The translations under genes and the position numbers were made by a program. Below the pieces are notes generated by a model that was not told where the DNA came from, searched no databases, and saw only the letters and a program-made list of their open reading frames with translations. A stretch of DNA of 64,000 bases. Source: Carya illinoinensis. Its lineage: Eukaryota; Streptophyta; Magnoliopsida; Fagales; Juglandaceae. Shown here in pieces: positions 36,246-47,798 of this stretch (its first letter is position 1; each line of letters begins with the position of its first letter). The stretch is from NCBI RefSeq assembly GCF_018687715.1, contig NC_056757.1, positions 7,203,501-7,267,500 of the forward strand. The letters run 5' to 3'.

Positions 36246-37726
36246 AGTTATGTTTTTGTGGGATTTTAAAATCCTAAAAGTCAATATCTTTTTTATAGGC
36301 ATTAGGGCCTCTCTGAATAAGAGGAAGGGATTATGGCCTCTCTAAAGGATCATAGTAAATTGACATAATTTTTGGGTGGAGGGATTAGGGCATCTCTGAA
36401 TAAAAGAGGAAGGAAAAAATGGTTTTAAGCTACTAATTTAAGCAAGTGCCGAGTTCCAGAATTGATTGCCCTTGTTGCTTTCTTCATGTACATTTTTATG
36501 AGTCAAAGGAGTGTTGGACTCCATAGGCACCAAATTGGGTTAGCTCCCCTGCATGTATATAATTAATTTATTATGGTCTTCTTTCAATTAGATTATAGAT
36601 TGTAGATTGTCCACAATCATGCACATAACAACTGGGCCTTTCACTATTTGTTTTGTTTTTTCTTGTCTTATATTTTTTGAAATCAAAGATGAAAAGTAGA
36701 AACTTGCTGCACTCTCTATTGTTATTTTTTTTTAGAAAATTACATAAACATATGTAGTCATCCCTATTCATCATACAAACGAAACATTGATTAGAAGACT
36801 ATAACAAACTGCATCAAGACTTCATTGAGAAGAAAATCTGCGAAATAATAAGGGTAGGGGAAGAGAATTATATGAGGCTGTGACAAGGAATGAGGGAAAA
36901 CATTGGAAATTTGTCTTTTCATATGTTTGCACAATCTTAAGTGGTTTCTAATATTTCAACTCTTTGTACCATTAATTTTTGGTTATTTTGTAATTTATCC
37001 CTTTCAGTTTGTTGAAACCATTTAGGGTCAAAGTCAGTTAATTCAAATATTGTGCTTTTGTTAGGCTTTCCACAAGATAAGTAAATGTTTGAAATTAATT
37101 GGAAATGAGAGGTTTTTGTAAGCCAGCAAATATAAGGGAAGTATTGATATTCTTTATCTAAACAATAATATTTTTTATCACAAGATCAACTCTTGGAACC
37201 TGGCAGAACAAGCTAGCAAATATATGGTTTGCCTTCTTTCACTTTCCTTGTATTATTTATCTATAATGTCCAAGATCTACACTTCAACAAATTCTACATT
37301 GTGGGATAGATTAAAGCGGAGAAACAAATAAAGTTGAGTTATTTTTGTTAACGGGTCATAGATGGCTGGTTTGGATCCCTATAGTCTTCAATAAATCCTA
37401 CATTTTTTGATAGATTAAAGCTGAGAAACTCCAAGCAATATAAGAGGATTATCACAAATCTACCAATGTAGCAACAGGTCAAAACAAAGGAAGGGAGAAA
37501 TTTTTACCCAACTAAGAGAGATGAAGTGTAGCAGATTTATTCCTTGCTTTTTCCTGGCCTCAATGTGCAACAACTTGTCGACAACAAGCTCTATGAAGTT
37601 AGCTCATCCTTTAATGAAGATAGTCTTTAGCTCTGACAAAGAGGAGGTATCTTTCCATTTGACTTACTGTGCTATGGAATACAATGGAAGCTCGGGTTTG
37701 AGCGACGGTGAAGACAAGGTATTATG
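36246..37726. other. Intergenic between CACTA and unit B
   Basis: No gene recognised. At 36301-36330 and 36384-36415 an imperfect direct repeat reads attagggc(c/a)tctctgaataa, with gaggaagg following. Around 37520-37710 the base composition is more gene-like in both strands, but no family is recognisable and frames are broken. This may be an old gene fragment. Confidence 0.4.
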
Positions 37727-38277
37727 CTTTTAGCTTAGTACGACGGCAATGATAAGCTCACTAGCCAACGACAAAGAGAAGCTCCAAAGCATTCGATCCC
37801 TTGGATAATGAAGACACCCATCAGCGAAGAGCAAGAAAAAGATTATCTCTACTCTGCATTTATCTTCTATTTCTATTTGGGTCTCTCTTTTTTTCTTTTT
37901 TATTTATAAACACTCGGCTAACATGGCATATTTTATTGGATGATTCTCCCGCAGTTGCAATTCCCGACTATCCTTAGAAGTATTGTTCTCCGAAAGATCT
38001 CCACTCTCTCATTTAAGTAATCATTCTATAAATAATAATTAGATATTAAATAATAATAATAATAAATAATAAAAAGTATTTAAAAATTAGTTATAAATAA
38101 TAAATAGTAGTAATTATCCAAATAGAACCTTAATCTCTCTCCTTGAGAGATCAGGCAAGGTTTTTGTTTTTCATAGAGAGAAGCACGAGCAGAAGAAAGT
38201 TGGGGGCTGTGAACGTGAAGTGGCATCCAAACCAAATTTGCCACGTCATGGTGTGTGGTGTAGAAAAATTAGATAGA
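37727..38277. other. Start of unit B, with extra 520 bp
   Basis: 37727-37752 matches the first bases of the window (tgcttttagcttagtac). Then about 520 bp is present here but not in unit A, up to ttttactactcatcatt. It has no supported ORF and includes a taaataataa-rich tract (38030-38110). Confidence 0.55.
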
Positions 38278-38660
38278 GTTTTACTACTCATCATTCCCAC
38301 ACATAACAAATCATACATATTATTATTATTTTTTTAAAAATTTAGGTTTATTTTTTTAAACTAATTGAGTTCTTTTACTCATCATCCATATATTATATAT
38401 TTGATAAGAGAAAAAAATTAAAAAAATAAAAATATTTTTACTTCCTGATTAAGAAATTTTTTTTAATAATACTGTAAATTTTTTTAAAAAAAATTAAAAA
38501 TATTAAAAATATATATAAATAACAAAAAAAATAAAAATTTACTTATGTCTAACCGTAGCTCCAATGGTGCTAGACTGCTATGGGCGATGGAGGTAGCAGG
38601 ATCCATTAATTAACTATAGCTCCCAGCGGTCGGCGGACATAGCACCGTCTTAAATGAAAT
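38278..38660 (+). repeat. Outer inverted-repeat arm, unit B left
   Basis: Direct match to the start of the window (about 22-396) and inverted match to 54681-55022. It includes the core tagctccaatggtgctag and agctcccagcgg. No coding sequence. Confidence 0.75.
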
Positions 38661-38665
38661 AAAAA

Positions 38666-39996
38666 TGCTAGATGCAAGCGCTGGGTTTAACCGGCTTACA
38701 AGCGGTTTGCCTACATCATCTAATAAAACGGTGCGTTTTCATCTATTTATTTTTTTACTCTCCATTTCCTTCCATCTTCATCTCTATTTCAATTTCACTC
38801 CCCCCTCCCTCCCTCCTTGCATCTCCATCTCCGTTTGACCTTTCTCTTCCCCCACTCGTTAGTGCCGACAGAAATGAGGCCCAACTAGAAGAACTATAGC
38901 TCCTGAGTTTTTCCCTTGCTTATTACAACCTTGTTCATCTGATTCACTGCACTGTAGCTCTCATTTCTGCAGATCATGTTGAATTCGAGTGGGTTTGTGG
39001 ATTTGGTTTGTGGGTTCGAGGAGAATACGAAGACTGATTGGCTCACTGGCCGACATGTGACCGTAGTGGTTGGCAAGGAGAAGAGGGGTTCTTGGTGGAT
39101 CCGTTCGTGTTAGAGGAAAACCCATTTCAGGTATTGATCGAGATGTGAAGAAGGATGATCAGGAGGAGACTTTCAATGGGGAAAGCAGCAAGAAAGGGGT
39201 GATTTTTTTGGATGTGCTTTGATTGAGAGTTAAACACGGTTTAGAGTTAAACTTTGTCTAGAGAAGGAAATTGAGGAGTTCATTTTTTGGAGCATAAATT
39301 TTGAGTATTGAAGGGAAACAACGCATTCAAGTGGCTCTGGAGATTTTGATTAAAGTTCTCTGGGTTAGGAAGAGGAAGGGACATTGGGTTAGCCCTGTGA
39401 TTTGTTCACCGTGGGTTTCCTAGGTAGGAGAGTTTTTTGAATGTGTTGTTTCTCTTTTCATCATGTATTGAAACTTTTCTTGAAAATTTTTTAGAATAGA
39501 TCTGTGTAAAATCAATCTCAGAATTTTTGGCAAACTTTCGATTTCCCTCTATTTTTTAGACTTAGTTTGATTTTTTTTCATCTTCTTCCGATTACGATCT
39601 TAAAGCTATTCCTGGTAAGGCCATGTATAGCCAACTCCAAAGCCATAGCCAAAGCCGAACTGCCTAGATCGAATCTCCATCTTTAAGAGATGCCAAACGA
39701 TTGAAACCCTCTTCCGCTTCATTCAAGCTTAAACCCAGACGCCAACTGACATCATCTAGATGGATAGCTCAAACTCACGTAATGGTTTTTAGAGAATTAA
39801 AAAAAAAATAACACAGAATCCACTACTTCTCGATGGATAGGTTGGACTGAATGGGAAGAAGCTGCGATGAACTTTGTTTTAATTTTCTTTAAACAAAATG
39901 AGAAGAAGACGGTAAATGAGATTTTTATTTTTATTTTTAATAGATGCTGACGTCAACCGACTGCACGGCGACTACATCCAACGATTGTACCTAGCA
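38666..39996. mobile_element. TIR element of 1.3 kb, MULE-like, possibly with captured sequence
   Basis: It begins TGCTAGATGCAAGCGCTGG and its other end, read in reverse complement, begins TGCTAGGTACAATCGTTGG. The similarity extends about 62 bp with roughly two thirds of bases matching. Unit A lacks it. The interior around 38930-39230 is less AT-rich and reads open in parts, so it may be a captured gene piece, but I recognise no family. No target duplication was found. Confidence 0.55.
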
Positions 39997-40000
39997 GGGC

Positions 40001-40590
40001 TGGTATGGCTTATAAATGGACAAACTACCAAAGGACCGGTTACATATTGACTTGACAAATTTGTGTCTTTACGAGTGGAATTTCTTTTTTTTTTTTTTTT
40101 TTTGTGAAAATAAAATTTACAACATCAACAAAAATTATTTATTTTATTATTAAATAAAAACAAAAACAATATCTCGAAAAAAATACACCAATTCATTGTC
40201 AGAATTCTAAACATTTCTTTTTCAAATAAGTCTCCTCAAACTCTTTGAAAAATGGGCAGTAATTGTGGCCATTTTTTATTTTTAATTTTATATGAAATTT
40301 TGAATTATTTCAAAAAATTTCTATATTTATTTTTAAAAAATTTATTAATTATTAAATAATAAAAATTCATTGAAAAAATTTGGATAGGTTTAACTTTTTC
40401 CTTGAAAAATAATAAAATGGAACTGTACGTATATAGAGAATCTCACTATCATTGTAAATTTTTATTTTTAATAATATTTTTAAATATTTTGAATATTTAA
40501 AAAATTACAAAATATTTTTTTAATTATTAATTAAAAAAGTACAGTCAATTCCTACTTTCTTTCTATCTGTATTATCGGTAAGAGTGGGAT
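40001..40590 (+). repeat. Inner inverted-repeat arm, unit B left
   Basis: Direct match to 775-1342 and inverted match to 53949-54541. Compared with unit A it keeps a further caaactaccaaaggaccgg segment near 40021. It contains a T-run at 40083-40102. Confidence 0.75.
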
Positions 40591-40946
40591 TTTTCAGATG
40601 AAATGGGGAGTCGGGACTGCTACACAGGAAATTTTGAATTTCACCCTTGGGTGATGCCAGTGTGCTGCCTCACTTAAACTGCTGGCTTGCCGTGTCTTTA
40701 ATATAATTTTTTTTATATATTTTTTAAATATATTTAAATATTTAAAAAAATATAAAAATATATCAATTTATTAAAAATTATTTCTTTAATCATCAAGTTA
40801 AAAAGAAATTAAAAATAAAATTTAATTACATGAACGGTGAAGCTAGCTCAGAAAGCATAGCAGCATTTTTCTTTCACATTTATTGGAACGACTTCCCTTC
40901 CGACGGCCGTACGTTGAACATGAGTTAGGTTCACAGTTTAGACGCA

Positions 40947-42400
40947 TTAAAAGTGGATTTCTTGCCTCTCCGGCGTGTTTTTCAGAAAAAAATCCAACTC
41001 CTTGACGAATATTTCCATTGCTGGGACTGGCAAGCAAATTCCCACGGCTATCCCTTCCTCTCCTTTACTATTCTTACAAGGAATATAGAAGCTCCCCGTT
41101 CTAGGAATGCCTCTCGCAACACATTCTGCTGGCCCACCATAAGCTGGCTTGCCCCACCCAAAGTCCACCTTGCCAAACCCGGCACGTGTGTTATCCGAAA
41201 CACAGAATGTCCCCACCACCGTGAGGACCGGCCGGCCTCTGATCGCCATTAGATCTGCCACCGACCTCAAATACTCCTCGTTCACCTCTTCTTTTGCCTT
41301 CCTCACCAATTCCAAAGCATAACCCAAATTAGTGTTCTCGCAGAGCTTTCCGGCAGTCGTGACTGCTGCTGGGTACGCAATAACGTTGCCGTAGTAACCG
41401 CTCGGTAACGGAGGATTGAACATTTTACGCGCGTTGACGACGGACATCATGCGCACCTCCTCGTTGCTGTCGAACTGGAGTGCGATGGTGCGGCATCGCC
41501 AAAGGCATGCGATGATCACCTCAAAGGTTGTGGACTGGCTCAGGTGATGCGGCACAAACCTACGGATGGCGGACACCTCGGTACGGCCAAAAAAGAAGGA
41601 GCGACTAACCATGTCCTCGAGCGGAGTGATGTTGCCACCCTTGGTGTCGATCACCTCGTCGTACTCGCGGTGCGTGCATGTCAACCGTGTTGGGTCCCTC
41701 GCATTTAAGAGATGTCTCTGCCATACGGGTAAGACGGAAGGGGCACCCGCTCCCCGCGCCAACTCGCCCACGGCTATCATGAACTGGACCACACCAGCGC
41801 CATCGCTCATCGTGTGATTGAGGCGTAGTCCGAAGATGAACCCGCCGCATTTAAGCCGCGTCACCTGCATGCAAGTCATGAAGATAATAACACATGATCA
41901 ACTATGGGGGGGAAAACTAAAAAAATTCCCGAGTTCCATGGCAGAATTTGTACCTGAATAAGCAGTAATGGGCAATGAAGAATCCGTCCAGAGCCTGCAG
42001 GTTCAAAAAGAAGCTCCTCCAAGCACGGGAATGGAGGTCGAAGAGCATCACCAAACTGCTCAAGTGTAACATCGGCATCTGCCTCGATGAATACGACACC
42101 CTCACCGGTGCATTCTACTACAAGTTTCCTTCCAGGCCCTTCTCTAAGCCTACCTGCAAATGGGTAGTAAAACACAAGTGTTTGAGCAAGTGCCTCTCTG
42201 ATGACTTTCACCGGGTCTCTCCCTTGCATCGAGGGATCGTGTCTATAAAATTGTATCCCCGGGATTTGACATCGAAGAGTCTCTTGATCGTCGATATCAG
42301 AAAGTTGTTTGAACTCGTAGGGTGTGGGCTTAGCTGGAGAAATTAACTCGGGCTTAGCCCTTCGTACTGTGAATACCAGAGACTGAGTTGGTGCTGCCAT
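40947..42400 (-). CDS. BAHD acyltransferase, copy B (benzyl alcohol O-benzoyltransferase-like)
   Basis: Two exons: 42400-41954 and 41864-40947, around an 89-bp intron (41953-41865), giving 454 residues. It keeps HTMSD in the HxxxD position (166-170) and DFGWG. Its wording is the more canonical of the two copies (STTFEVI without the extra Ala, Ser in HTMSD, VNARKMF). Seven of the first 149 residues differ from copy A. Near the C terminus a 2-bp deletion relative to copy A (gccactc versus gcctc) shifts the frame after KNTPE, so the protein ends RQEIHF, eight residues earlier; the tail is not catalytic, so activity may survive. An in-frame ATG at 42451 is too close to the TATA box at 42481-42472. 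The likely role is acyl-CoA-dependent ester formation; the substrate is not readable. Confidence 0.88.
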
Positions 42401-43899
42401 GGCAAGAAAATGGTTCTTAGCAGACTCTGTAATGTGTGCACACTGCGCCATAATTCGTTCTTCGAAGTTGCTATTTATAGAGAATAGGTGAAAGGGCCGT
42501 ACAACTTGTCGGCATCGCGCGTAGCATCTAACGAATGTTACAAATCTCAAATATAGTCTTATATAAATATTTTATAAAAAGTTATAAAAAATAAGTCTCA
42601 TTATTTTGCTATTATTTGTACTTTAAATTCGAAAAATTAAATTATTTATCGTATTTTAATTTACGTGAAATTTTTAAAAAATTATAACAAAAAAATAAGA
42701 TGAATTCAAAAGCTTTTTATATCTAAACAACCCGTAAAACTTCCTAACCTCAATCTTATTGTTTTTATATTCCATTGATATAATTTTTCTTTATTTTTTT
42801 ATTATTTTTTCTTTCCACTTTTTTTTACAATCTTAATTATTCACTTTTTTATCTTTTTTTTAAGAATAATATAAATTTTTGTCAAAAAATTGCTTTTTTC
42901 TACCAATAATATTACGTAACGGTTAAACTTTAAAAGTTAGTAAGGAATATTTGAAATATATAATTAAATTTGGAATAAAAAAACTAAAATTATATAATTA
43001 TTAAGAATTTAAAATTGTACATAGCACTGTAGAAATGTGTGCTGGTTAATAAAAATTAATTAAATATTTAGTAAAAAATAATTTATTATTTAATATTATT
43101 GAAAGATTTAAAAATATAATTGCTTTACCTTAATAAAAGTAAGAAAATTTTATTTTTATGATATTTTTTTTAGTTTTGATAAAAGAGTAGGAATAACAAA
43201 TATATATAAATATATTAATAAATTTAAAAGAAAAAGAAAAAAGAAGAATTTAGAATTAATAAGGTTGCTCTTACAGTATACAAGTTCATTTAAAATTAAT
43301 TGAATATTTTTATTTATTATCAATATATTATATATTTAATAAAAAGAAAAAATTGAAAAATCATATATAAGATGTAAAATTATTCAGCAGTGTTCTTACA
43401 AAAGCATTTCTTTGTTTTTGAGTTTGCTGCTAATAGCACCTAATTATTATAACCTCTCAATCTAAATAATACGTTTTTATTAACCGAACCAGCCCTACGC
43501 ATAGTCCCCTAATCGTTAGACTATTGACTAATTAATTTTATTTAAAAAATCTCTAGAAAAGATTTTCTTCCGCCTTGGCAAAACGTGCCTTGCTATCTTA
43601 CCTTTATTTTAAATTTGGTTATGATCGCGCCGCGATCTTTCCTTTGTCTTCCCACGAACTACCAACTTTTCGCACCAGTCCCTTCTTCTAGATAATATTT
43701 TTACATTATATTTATATATATTTTATTTATATTTATTAAATTTAAAATTCTTTATACTCATAATTAATATTATTGTATATATATTTGATAAGAGAAAAAT
43801 TAAAATTAAAAATTAAAAAATTATATATGAAATATAAAATAACGAGCTAAATCTTTCAATTATAAATTAGAGATCAATACTACTGATCATCGTCCAAAC
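42401..43899. other. 5' flank of BAHD copy B
   Basis: The promoter region and AT-rich upstream DNA match 3149-4279 of unit A, apart from an additional segment of about 300 bp (around 42840-43150). The TATA box CTATAAATAG lies at about 42481-42472 on the minus strand. No other gene. Confidence 0.6.
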
Positions 43900-44345
43900 T
43901 GTTGGAATAAAACTTTCGCTACATGCAAGCTTTTTGGTAAGAGTAATTTATATATAGTATAAAAGGATGTAAAACTTGCATTTTTAAATTTTTGTTTTAA
44001 ATTAGGATATTCACATAAAAAATTAATTTTTTATAAAAAAAATCCATGTCCTTTTCATTTTCTGTTAATTGTTCCTTTTCAGAAAATGGTTGGCGGTACT
44101 TGAATATCTTAAGTCATGTTTAATTGTTAGACTCAACTAAGATCATCTCAAATCAGTTTAATTTTAAACCGAATTTAATATCTAAATACCAAATTCTTAA
44201 ATTGTTAAACTTATTTCAATTTAAAACCTCTTTACACTTAGAAATCATAAGATTTTCAACTCAACATCTCTTTATAGGTGATATCTATAATATTTTTCAA
44301 TTTTTTATAAATATCTCTAAACTCATTTTAACATTCAAATATATC
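43900..44345. other. AT-rich junction before gypsy remnant
   Basis: Sequence not present in unit A. It is AT-rich, with a short ORF (44124-44348) that shows no resemblance to a protein family. It marks the left side of the 9.6-kb insertion in unit B. Confidence 0.4.
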
Positions 44346-45950
44346 TAAATTCATGCCTAGTAGCCTCGCTGGGAAGTACAAATTGATGGCAAAAGAGATG
44401 GAAGATCTTCCTCACTTTTACAATTATTGAGTCGGACAAATTTACCCTACAACGTGAAAATCATGGTCGTGCCACTTCCGCCCAAATTCAGAATGCCACA
44501 AATAGAGATTTACGATGGGTCAAAGGACCCAATAGATTATTTGGAGAATTTCAATGCGCATATCACGCTCCATGAATTCCTAGAAGAAATCGCTTGTCGG
44601 GATTTTTTCCTGACCTTAAGGGGAATTGTGAGAGGATGGTTTAGCACACTCCGACCCGGATCGATAGAAAGCTTTGAAGAGTTATCTAGATAGTTTTTGA
44701 CGCAATTTATGCCTAGTAGGAGGTGCCAGCGACCAGCAATGTACCCCTTAATGGTTAAACAAAGGGAAGACGAGGACCTGGAGACGTGCCTCACCTGCAT
44801 TAATAAAGAGAGGTTGACGATGGATGATCAAGATGAGAAGATTATTCTACTCACATTGTTGGGCAGAATTTGGCCACGTAGTCCTTTGATGACCAAATTG
44901 GCTAAGAAGAACCTCTACTCTGAGAGAGTTTATGGATAGGGTGGACGACTTCGTCAATGTTGAAGATACACTGCAGACCCTTGTGGATCTAAGGAAAGGG
45001 AACCCAAGACAATGCAAAGCCCGTTCAGGGGACAAGAAGCCTACATTAAATCATCAAGATAGGAGACACAAAAGGTGACAAGAGCATAACAATAGACTTA
45101 TTCACAATAATTTGATATACAAGAAAAAAAATGAGCCAAGAAGAGAAAATCACCAACCTAGGATTGGCAACTGCTACTAAAAGTATCACCAAACGAATTT
45201 ACACTAGACAGAAGACTGCACGACCATTAAGAAAAGGGTCACTGAATTGGCAGGTACTAGAGAGTTAGAGTGAATGGTCGCAGAATGCTTAAAGTCTAAG
45301 CAATGGTATGAACAAGGACACAGCTCCCATAGAAGTGACAACCCAAATAGGCGGCGACCACCAAGGGAGGATACTCCTGGCAATGACAAAGACATGGTGC
45401 CCCTAGGTGTTCTCATGTGAATTTTCTGGGGTGGTGTGCCCTTATCTAGCTGAAGGGCGCATGCCCGAAAAGCTAGATATGAAGAAGTTTATGTGGTGGA
45501 CAAGTCATCCATGCACCAAAAGCTTAATACCTTCATAGCTATTTCTTTCAGAGAAGAAGATTGTGAAGGGGTATTGTATCTGCATGATGATGCATTAGTA
45601 ATGACCCTCTTAGTTTCCAATTACACTACCAGGTGTATTCTTATTGACAATGGTAGCTCCAGACATATCGTTTTGGGAGGCCTTTGTGAATATGGGCATA
45701 GATGCAACTAAGTTGAGATTCTCTTCGATGCCGTTTAAGGGTTTCTCTACAGATTTTACCTAACCAGTGAGCGCCATCACTCTCCCAATCACAGCAGGAA
45801 GGGGAACAAGTACTGCCACCACCATGATCGACTTCCTAGTCGTAAAAGCTCCCTCCTCATACAACGTTATATTAGAGCGATCGACATTGAACAGTCTTAG
45901 GGCAATCACATGTACGTACCATGTCAAAATGAAGTTCCCAACTGAGAGAG
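44346..45950 (+). pseudogene. Ty3/gypsy gag-protease remnant
   Basis: The plus strand reads gag motifs across two frames: PKFRMPQIEIYDGSKDPIDY, WFSTLRPGSIESFEELS (44427-44693) and KIILLTLLGRIWP (44697-44939). A protease region follows: YTTRCILIDNGSS (45610-45665), then AITLPITAGRG and FLVVKAPSSYNVILERSTLN (45767-45979). These match Gag and retropepsin of plant gypsy elements. Several stops and frameshifts are present and no reverse transcriptase or LTR was found. The final codons run into repeat block R at about 45951, so the element is truncated there. Confidence 0.8.
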
Positions 45951-46480
45951 AGTTGAATAAAAATATTATAAAGTTATAATATTGTTATAATAATATTTCT
46001 TAATATTATTTTTGTTTTACAATTTAAAAAATTTGAATTATTATATGTATTTTATATGGAAGTTTTGAAAGTTGCAATGATTAGGTAATAATTAAATTAA
46101 AAATTAAAAAATAAAAAATATTTATATTTGAGTGATGTTTGAAAAAGATGATATTATATGAATTCCCAAAATGAGGCCATATTGACTCTCTCGGTTTGAG
46201 TTTATAACTTTGAGAGGTTTTTTAGATAATTTAAATATTTTTGAAAAAATAATATCTTTGATAAATTTATAAGATGTAATTTATGCACTTAAAAAATTAA
46301 AATTTTATTTAAAAAAAATACCAAATTAAAGTTTGCGTTAACGCTATCTTTTTTACCTATATATATATTGAAGATAACATTATCTGTTTTGAAAAACTAA
46401 CTTAAATGGTTTCAAACATATGTTTATCAAATAACAAATATTTTTTAAATAATATAATTTTTTAATAAAGTTGTACCATT
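45951..46480 (+). repeat. AT-rich repeat block R, copy 2, left part
   Basis: Matches 12613 onward and 55760 onward (gttgaataaaaatattataaa; aatgaggccatattg). It is interrupted at 46480 by the poly(A) retroelement-like insertion and resumes at 52861. Confidence 0.65.
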
Positions 46481-47093
46481 TTTTTTAAATAGACTTCAAT
46501 TCAATTCATGAATGAAGGAAGTTATAGCTGTGATCAATAAATCTGAGTATAAACCCCGATTACAAGCCAGCTACACATCAGTTAAAAGCATCCCCGCGCA
46601 TAATTTTTATTGTGTCGGACATTGTCTAAAAAAATTCAAAAACTCTCTAATGACACAACCCTTCTGAGATGCGAGACTCTGTGAACACAGAGATGTCCAT
46701 CTCGCCTTGTCTGTGAGAACCATTTCACCTATCACCCCACCCGCCAAAGGAGGAGGAGATTTTCTACTCTCATCCTCCAAAAAAGGATAGTGACTCACTA
46801 TTCTCATCCTCTAAAAGAGGAAAGATAATTGTCTATTTCAAAAATTCTTATTAACCTAATAGAAATAGCAGAAATTAAAATACCACATTGACAACCCTAA
46901 CTGAAAAGCAACAAACAAACACTATACTCTCCATTATCTGCCCACGCCGTATACCCAATCACGATATGCTTTGGTATGCTACGGACCACTCCCTCCCGAA
47001 GCTGACGCAGGCCACCCAGAAGGCCTTGCCTCATGATTTCTCAGCACAGCAATGTTCTCACTGAACATCCCGTCTCTTCCCAGTCCATGTAAC

Positions 47094-47333
47094 TGACAGC
47101 ATGATACGTCTCCACTTGCCTTATTTTCTGTTATGAGTTGTATATATCTACTTCCTTATTTAGATAACAGACTTTCCATACTTAGGCAGATTTTGTACAT
47201 AGTCATAGTTTCCTTTCTTGTAAATAGATTTAATTCCTGTAATTTAACCTTGATTTCAGCCTTGTATCTTGCACACTTGTGCCTATATAATGAAAGGAAA
47301 TCCTCACTAAGGAGGTATTGAATCATCTTGACA
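47094..47333 (+). repeat. 5' LTR of decayed copia
   Basis: 240 bp, starts TGACAGCATGATACG and ends ATCTTGACA. It includes tatataatgaaagg (about 47283), a likely TATA box. It is followed by an initiator-Met-type primer-binding site at 47334. Confidence 0.92.
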
Positions 47334-47798
47334 TGGTATCAAGAGCCAGACCTTAGAGAAATATTTCTGGTTCATTCTCGTGGGATTTTTTTTTCTGGTT
47401 GGAGGCTAGTGTTGACTCTGTCGGCACTTTCTGTGAGTTGTTTGCTTGTGGTTGGGCTGCAATTATTTTTTTCTCGGTGGTGGGTGTCAGTTTTCATCCC
47501 GTCGGCACTGTCTGTGTTGGTTTCTTGCTGTCGTTGTCACTGGGCTGTGCTATTTCTTGGAGTTTTGTAGCTGTCGGCAGTTTCTGTGATAGATTTGGGA
47601 TTCTCGGCATTCTCTGTGTAGCTTTCGACAGTTTCTATGTAGGAGTTGGGCTTCTCGGCATTTCTGTGAGTTTAATTTTTTGGTTTCTCGACACCTTGGG
47701 TTTGTTTGATTCACGGCAGTTCCTTTTCTTTGGTTCTCGGCAATTTTTTTGGTGCTTAGTAGATACGTGCAGTATTATTCTTGGCTGGTTTCCATTTT

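Noticed and set aside
37490..37760. Possible host gene fragment next to unit B
   Set aside because: Composition is gene-like but no frame stays open or resembles a known family, so it is not listed as a gene.
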